Assembly: GCA_910578285.1 (NCBI GenBank)
Contig: CAJTQL010000008.1
Span: forward strand, 1-64,000
Direction: 5' to 3'
Source: an uncultured Helicobacteraceae bacterium
GTDB lineage: Bacteria; Campylobacterota; Campylobacteria; Campylobacterales; Helicobacteraceae
Length of the DNA stretch: 64,000 bases
The notes under the pieces were generated by a model. That model had not been told where the DNA came from, searched no databases, and saw only the letters and a list, made by a program, of their open reading frames with translations. The position numbers and the translations under genes are program-made. Shown piece by piece: positions 61,880 through 64,000 of this stretch; the stretch's first letter is position 1; each line of letters opens with the position of its first letter.

Positions 61880-64000
61880 ATGAGCAGTTATGCAATCCCC
61901 CAATCTGTCTATACCGACCTTGAAGGCTTCCGCAAAGGGCATAGCGACTTTGCGCAAGGCAAGCTAGACGCACTCACATTTAAGACAATCCGCGTTCCAT
62001 TTGGAATCTACGAACAACGCGAGCCTGATACCTATATGCTCCGCTTAAAAAGCGCGGCATGCTCTATCTCGCCCAAACAATTGCGCGGGCTCGCAAAGCT
62101 TGCGGGCGAATATGCTAATCCGCTCTTGCATATCACAACGCGTGGCGGCGTGCAGCTGCATTATGCCAAATATGACGACCTCGTTGCCCTGACCGAAAAA
62201 ATCATGGCTTTGGGGCTTAGCGGGCGTGGCAGCGGCGGCAACACTGTGCGCAATATTGTCGCCGACCCTCTCGCTGGAATCGCGCCCGATGAGCCGTTTG
62301 ATGTAACACCCTATGCCAACGCGCTCACGACCAAGATGCTCGCGCTCAAAGATTCCTATAATCTCCCGCGCAAATTCAAGATTGCGTTTAGCTCTAGCAG
62401 CGCCGACCGCGCCGTTGCGACTATTACCGATGTTGGATTCATCGCCACAATCAAAGACGGCAAACGCGGCTTTGTCGTGTATCTCGCCGGAGGAATGGGC
62501 GCAAAAATGCGGCTTGGGTATCGATTCCTCGATTTCTTGCCCGCCGAAGAAGCATTCTTGCTTGCCCAAGCGACCAAACAAGTTTTCGACCGCACAGGCA
62601 ACCGCCGCAACAAACATGCCGCGAGGTTGCGCTTTGTCGCTGACAATTTGGGTGAAGAAAAGCTTAGCAGCTTAATCCTTGCTGAAATGGAATCGCTGCG
62701 CGACAAAATCGATTGGCAGCTTGATTTGCACGAGGTGGAATACCCAAAACCCATTGTTGAGCCGATTCCGTCAATGACTGACGAGCAAAAAACATGGTGG
62801 AATCGCTTCGTGATTCCTCAAAAACAACAGGGCTATTTTGCAGCTAAAATCCCGCTAAAGCTTGGCGACATTCCCACAGAATGGGCGCTTAAGCTTGCGG
62901 ATATGCTCGAACCGCTTGGCGAAGAAACAATCCGCTTCACCTCGAGTCAAAATATGTATCTCTGCAATTTGCGTGCAAAAGATTTATTGCAAATTTATCC
63001 ATTGATTATGGAATATTCCGAACAAAGCAAAAAGCCTGTTGTCATTGGCGATATGGTTGCCTGCACGGGTGCAGCGACATGCCAGCTTGGAATCTGCCGC
63101 CCACGCGGTGCAACGCTCAAAATCGAGGAACAGCTTGCACATGAAAACCTCAATCTCGACAGCATTCAAGGATTCAATATCCATATCTCGGGCTGCCCAA
63201 ATTCTTGCGGCAATCATGCAACAGGTGATTTGGGATTTTTTGGCAAAGTCTCACGCGAAGATGGCTATCCCTACCCTGCATACAATGTCCTTGTGGGCGC
63301 AATCATCGAGGAAGGCAAAACACAGCTTGGCAGACGCATTGGTGAAGTGGCAGCATTTCATCTCCCTCGTTTTGTGAGCGAAGTTTTGCGGCTTTGGGTG
63401 CAAAATAAGCCAAAATATGCCGATTTTCGCGCGTATCTTGCTAGCGGTGGCGAAGAAGAAATTATCGCCCTCACGAAGAAATATAAAAAAGTTCCAAATT
63501 TTAAAGACGATAAAAATCCCTATTTTGACTTCAGCAGCGATGAACTCTTCTCACTCAAAGGACGAGGCACAGGTGAATGCAGCGCGGGAATGTATGACCT
63601 TATTGAGGCAGATAAAAAAACAATGCTAGAGCTTGTTGAGGCTGCACGCAATGGACAAAAGGTGGATTATGATGCTATCTGCCTACTTGCCTGCCGCATG
63701 CTGCTTGTTGCACGTGGGCAAGAAGCACGGGATAAAGAAGGTGTGTATCGCGCTTTCAAGCTGCATTTTATTGAAGCAGGCTTGATTGATGAAAAGTATC
63801 TTTCTGTCATTAAAGATTCGTGCGATTCGAGCGTACTCGAACTCGCAGACGCGGTTGTTGCGCTGTATGCTACAATGGATAATAGCTTTAACTTCCAAAA
63901 CAAAAACATCGAACGCGTTGCAAAAGAGGAAAACACTGGCACTAGCGGCTCGGGCGCATTTGCCGATTTTCGCGGTGTGGCATGCCCCATGAATTTTGTC
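61880..64000 (+). CDS. Sulfite/nitrite reductase with C-terminal TusA-like extension, partial at window edge
   Basis: 707 codons here, still open at the window edge. Two nitrite/sulfite reductase ferredoxin-like repeats (YEQREPDTYMLRLKSAACSI and GYFAAKIPLKLGDIP) and the siroheme/4Fe-4S ligands C395-x5-C401 (in CTGAATC) with C439-x3-C443 (GCPNSCGNH). A long C-terminal segment (about 555-690) is uncommon in this family. The last residues, FADFRGVACPMNFV, match the opening of a TusA/SirA sulfur-transfer domain with its catalytic Cys-Pro. Electron donor and true substrate are not known. AAAGGAAAC precedes the ATG at 61880; probably in one unit with the JAMM gene. Confidence 0.88.
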   Translation, partial: MSSYAIPQSVYTDLEGFRKGHSDFAQGKLDALTFKTIRVPFGIYEQREPDTYMLRLKSAACSISPKQLRGLAKLAGEYANPLLHITTRGGVQLHYAKYDDLVALTEKIMALGLSGRGSGGNTVRNIVADPLAGIAPDEPFDVTPYANALTTKMLALKDSYNLPRKFKIAFSSSSADRAVATITDVGFIATIKDGKRGFVVYLAGGMGAKMRLGYRFLDFLPAEEAFLLAQATKQVFDRTGNRRNKHAARLRFVADNLGEEKLSSLILAEMESLRDKIDWQLDLHEVEYPKPIVEPIPSMTDEQKTWWNRFVIPQKQQGYFAAKIPLKLGDIPTEWALKLADMLEPLGEETIRFTSSQNMYLCNLRAKDLLQIYPLIMEYSEQSKKPVVIGDMVACTGAATCQLGICRPRGATLKIEEQLAHENLNLDSIQGFNIHISGCPNSCGNHATGDLGFFGKVSREDGYPYPAYNVLVGAIIEEGKTQLGRRIGEVAAFHLPRFVSEVLRLWVQNKPKYADFRAYLASGGEEEIIALTKKYKKVPNFKDDKNPYFDFSSDELFSLKGRGTGECSAGMYDLIEADKKTMLELVEAARNGQKVDYDAICLLACRMLLVARGQEARDKEGVYRAFKLHFIEAGLIDEKYLSVIKDSCDSSVLELADAVVALYATMDNSFNFQNKNIERVAKEENTGTSGSGAFADFRGVACPMNFV

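Overview
The window looks like chromosome of a Helicobacter (Campylobacterota), probably an enterohepatic-type species. CheY closely matches my memory of H. pylori CheY, the cheY-prmA-ftsH-pssA order is the one I remember from H. pylori, and a HefABC-type efflux operon and HypF are present. Promoters have good -10 boxes, often as TGnTATAAT, with weak -35 boxes, which fits Helicobacter. I saw no rRNA, tRNA, CRISPR array or insertion sequence.

Layout. 1-0.84 kb: the start of a small secreted double-glycine peptide gene and a repeat-rich spacer. 0.84-14.3 kb: minus-strand housekeeping genes (pheA, pssA, ftsH, prmA, cheY, hisA, hisH, a PDC/Cache sensor, a PolB-type exonuclease, dapE, cmoA, ribF, tlyA, ugd). 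14.3-19.7 kb: accessory region with three predicted outer-membrane proteins, an EcsC-like protein, a second double-glycine peptide and a small lipoprotein, among dispersed palindromic repeats. 19.8-26.5 kb: panC, an orphan pseudopilin-like gene and hefABC. 26.7-28.4 kb: wbpE and wbpD. 28.5-36.9 kb: hypF, an RRM protein, a HhH protein, ilvA and transporters. 36.9-56.4 kb: a tightly packed, mostly AT-rich minus-strand block for a surface glycan. It holds wbpB, glycosyltransferases, two CDP-glycerol-transferase-like proteins, two glutamine amidotransferase/asparagine-synthase-like proteins, two radical SAM/SPASM paralogues, methyltransferases, a deacetylase-like protein and a GT-C-like membrane protein. 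Four poly-G tracts (10, 10, 13 and 12) lie in its genes. 56.5-64 kb: rsmE, dksA, rlmH, accD, an IMPase-family gene, recO, then a JAMM protease gene followed by a sulfite/nitrite reductase that runs off the window with the start of a TusA-like domain.

How the genes may work together. WbpB, WbpE and WbpD are three enzymes of the UDP-diacetamido-uronic acid pathway. The two AsnB-like enzymes could amidate the uronic acid carboxyl, and the glycosyltransferase genes would build the glycan. Poly-G slippage could vary its structure. One radical SAM gene is out of frame in this sequence, and one glycosyltransferase copy is a chimeric pseudogene.

The most unusual signal is a pair of small precursor peptides (1-197 and 18411-18707). 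Each has a Sec-type signal peptide, a shared DLLAxxSxGAL segment and an L[ST]ADExxxVxGG motif that fits the double-glycine leader consensus. The second ends in a 26-residue, strongly cationic, amphipathic tail and is followed by a 10-bp hairpin.
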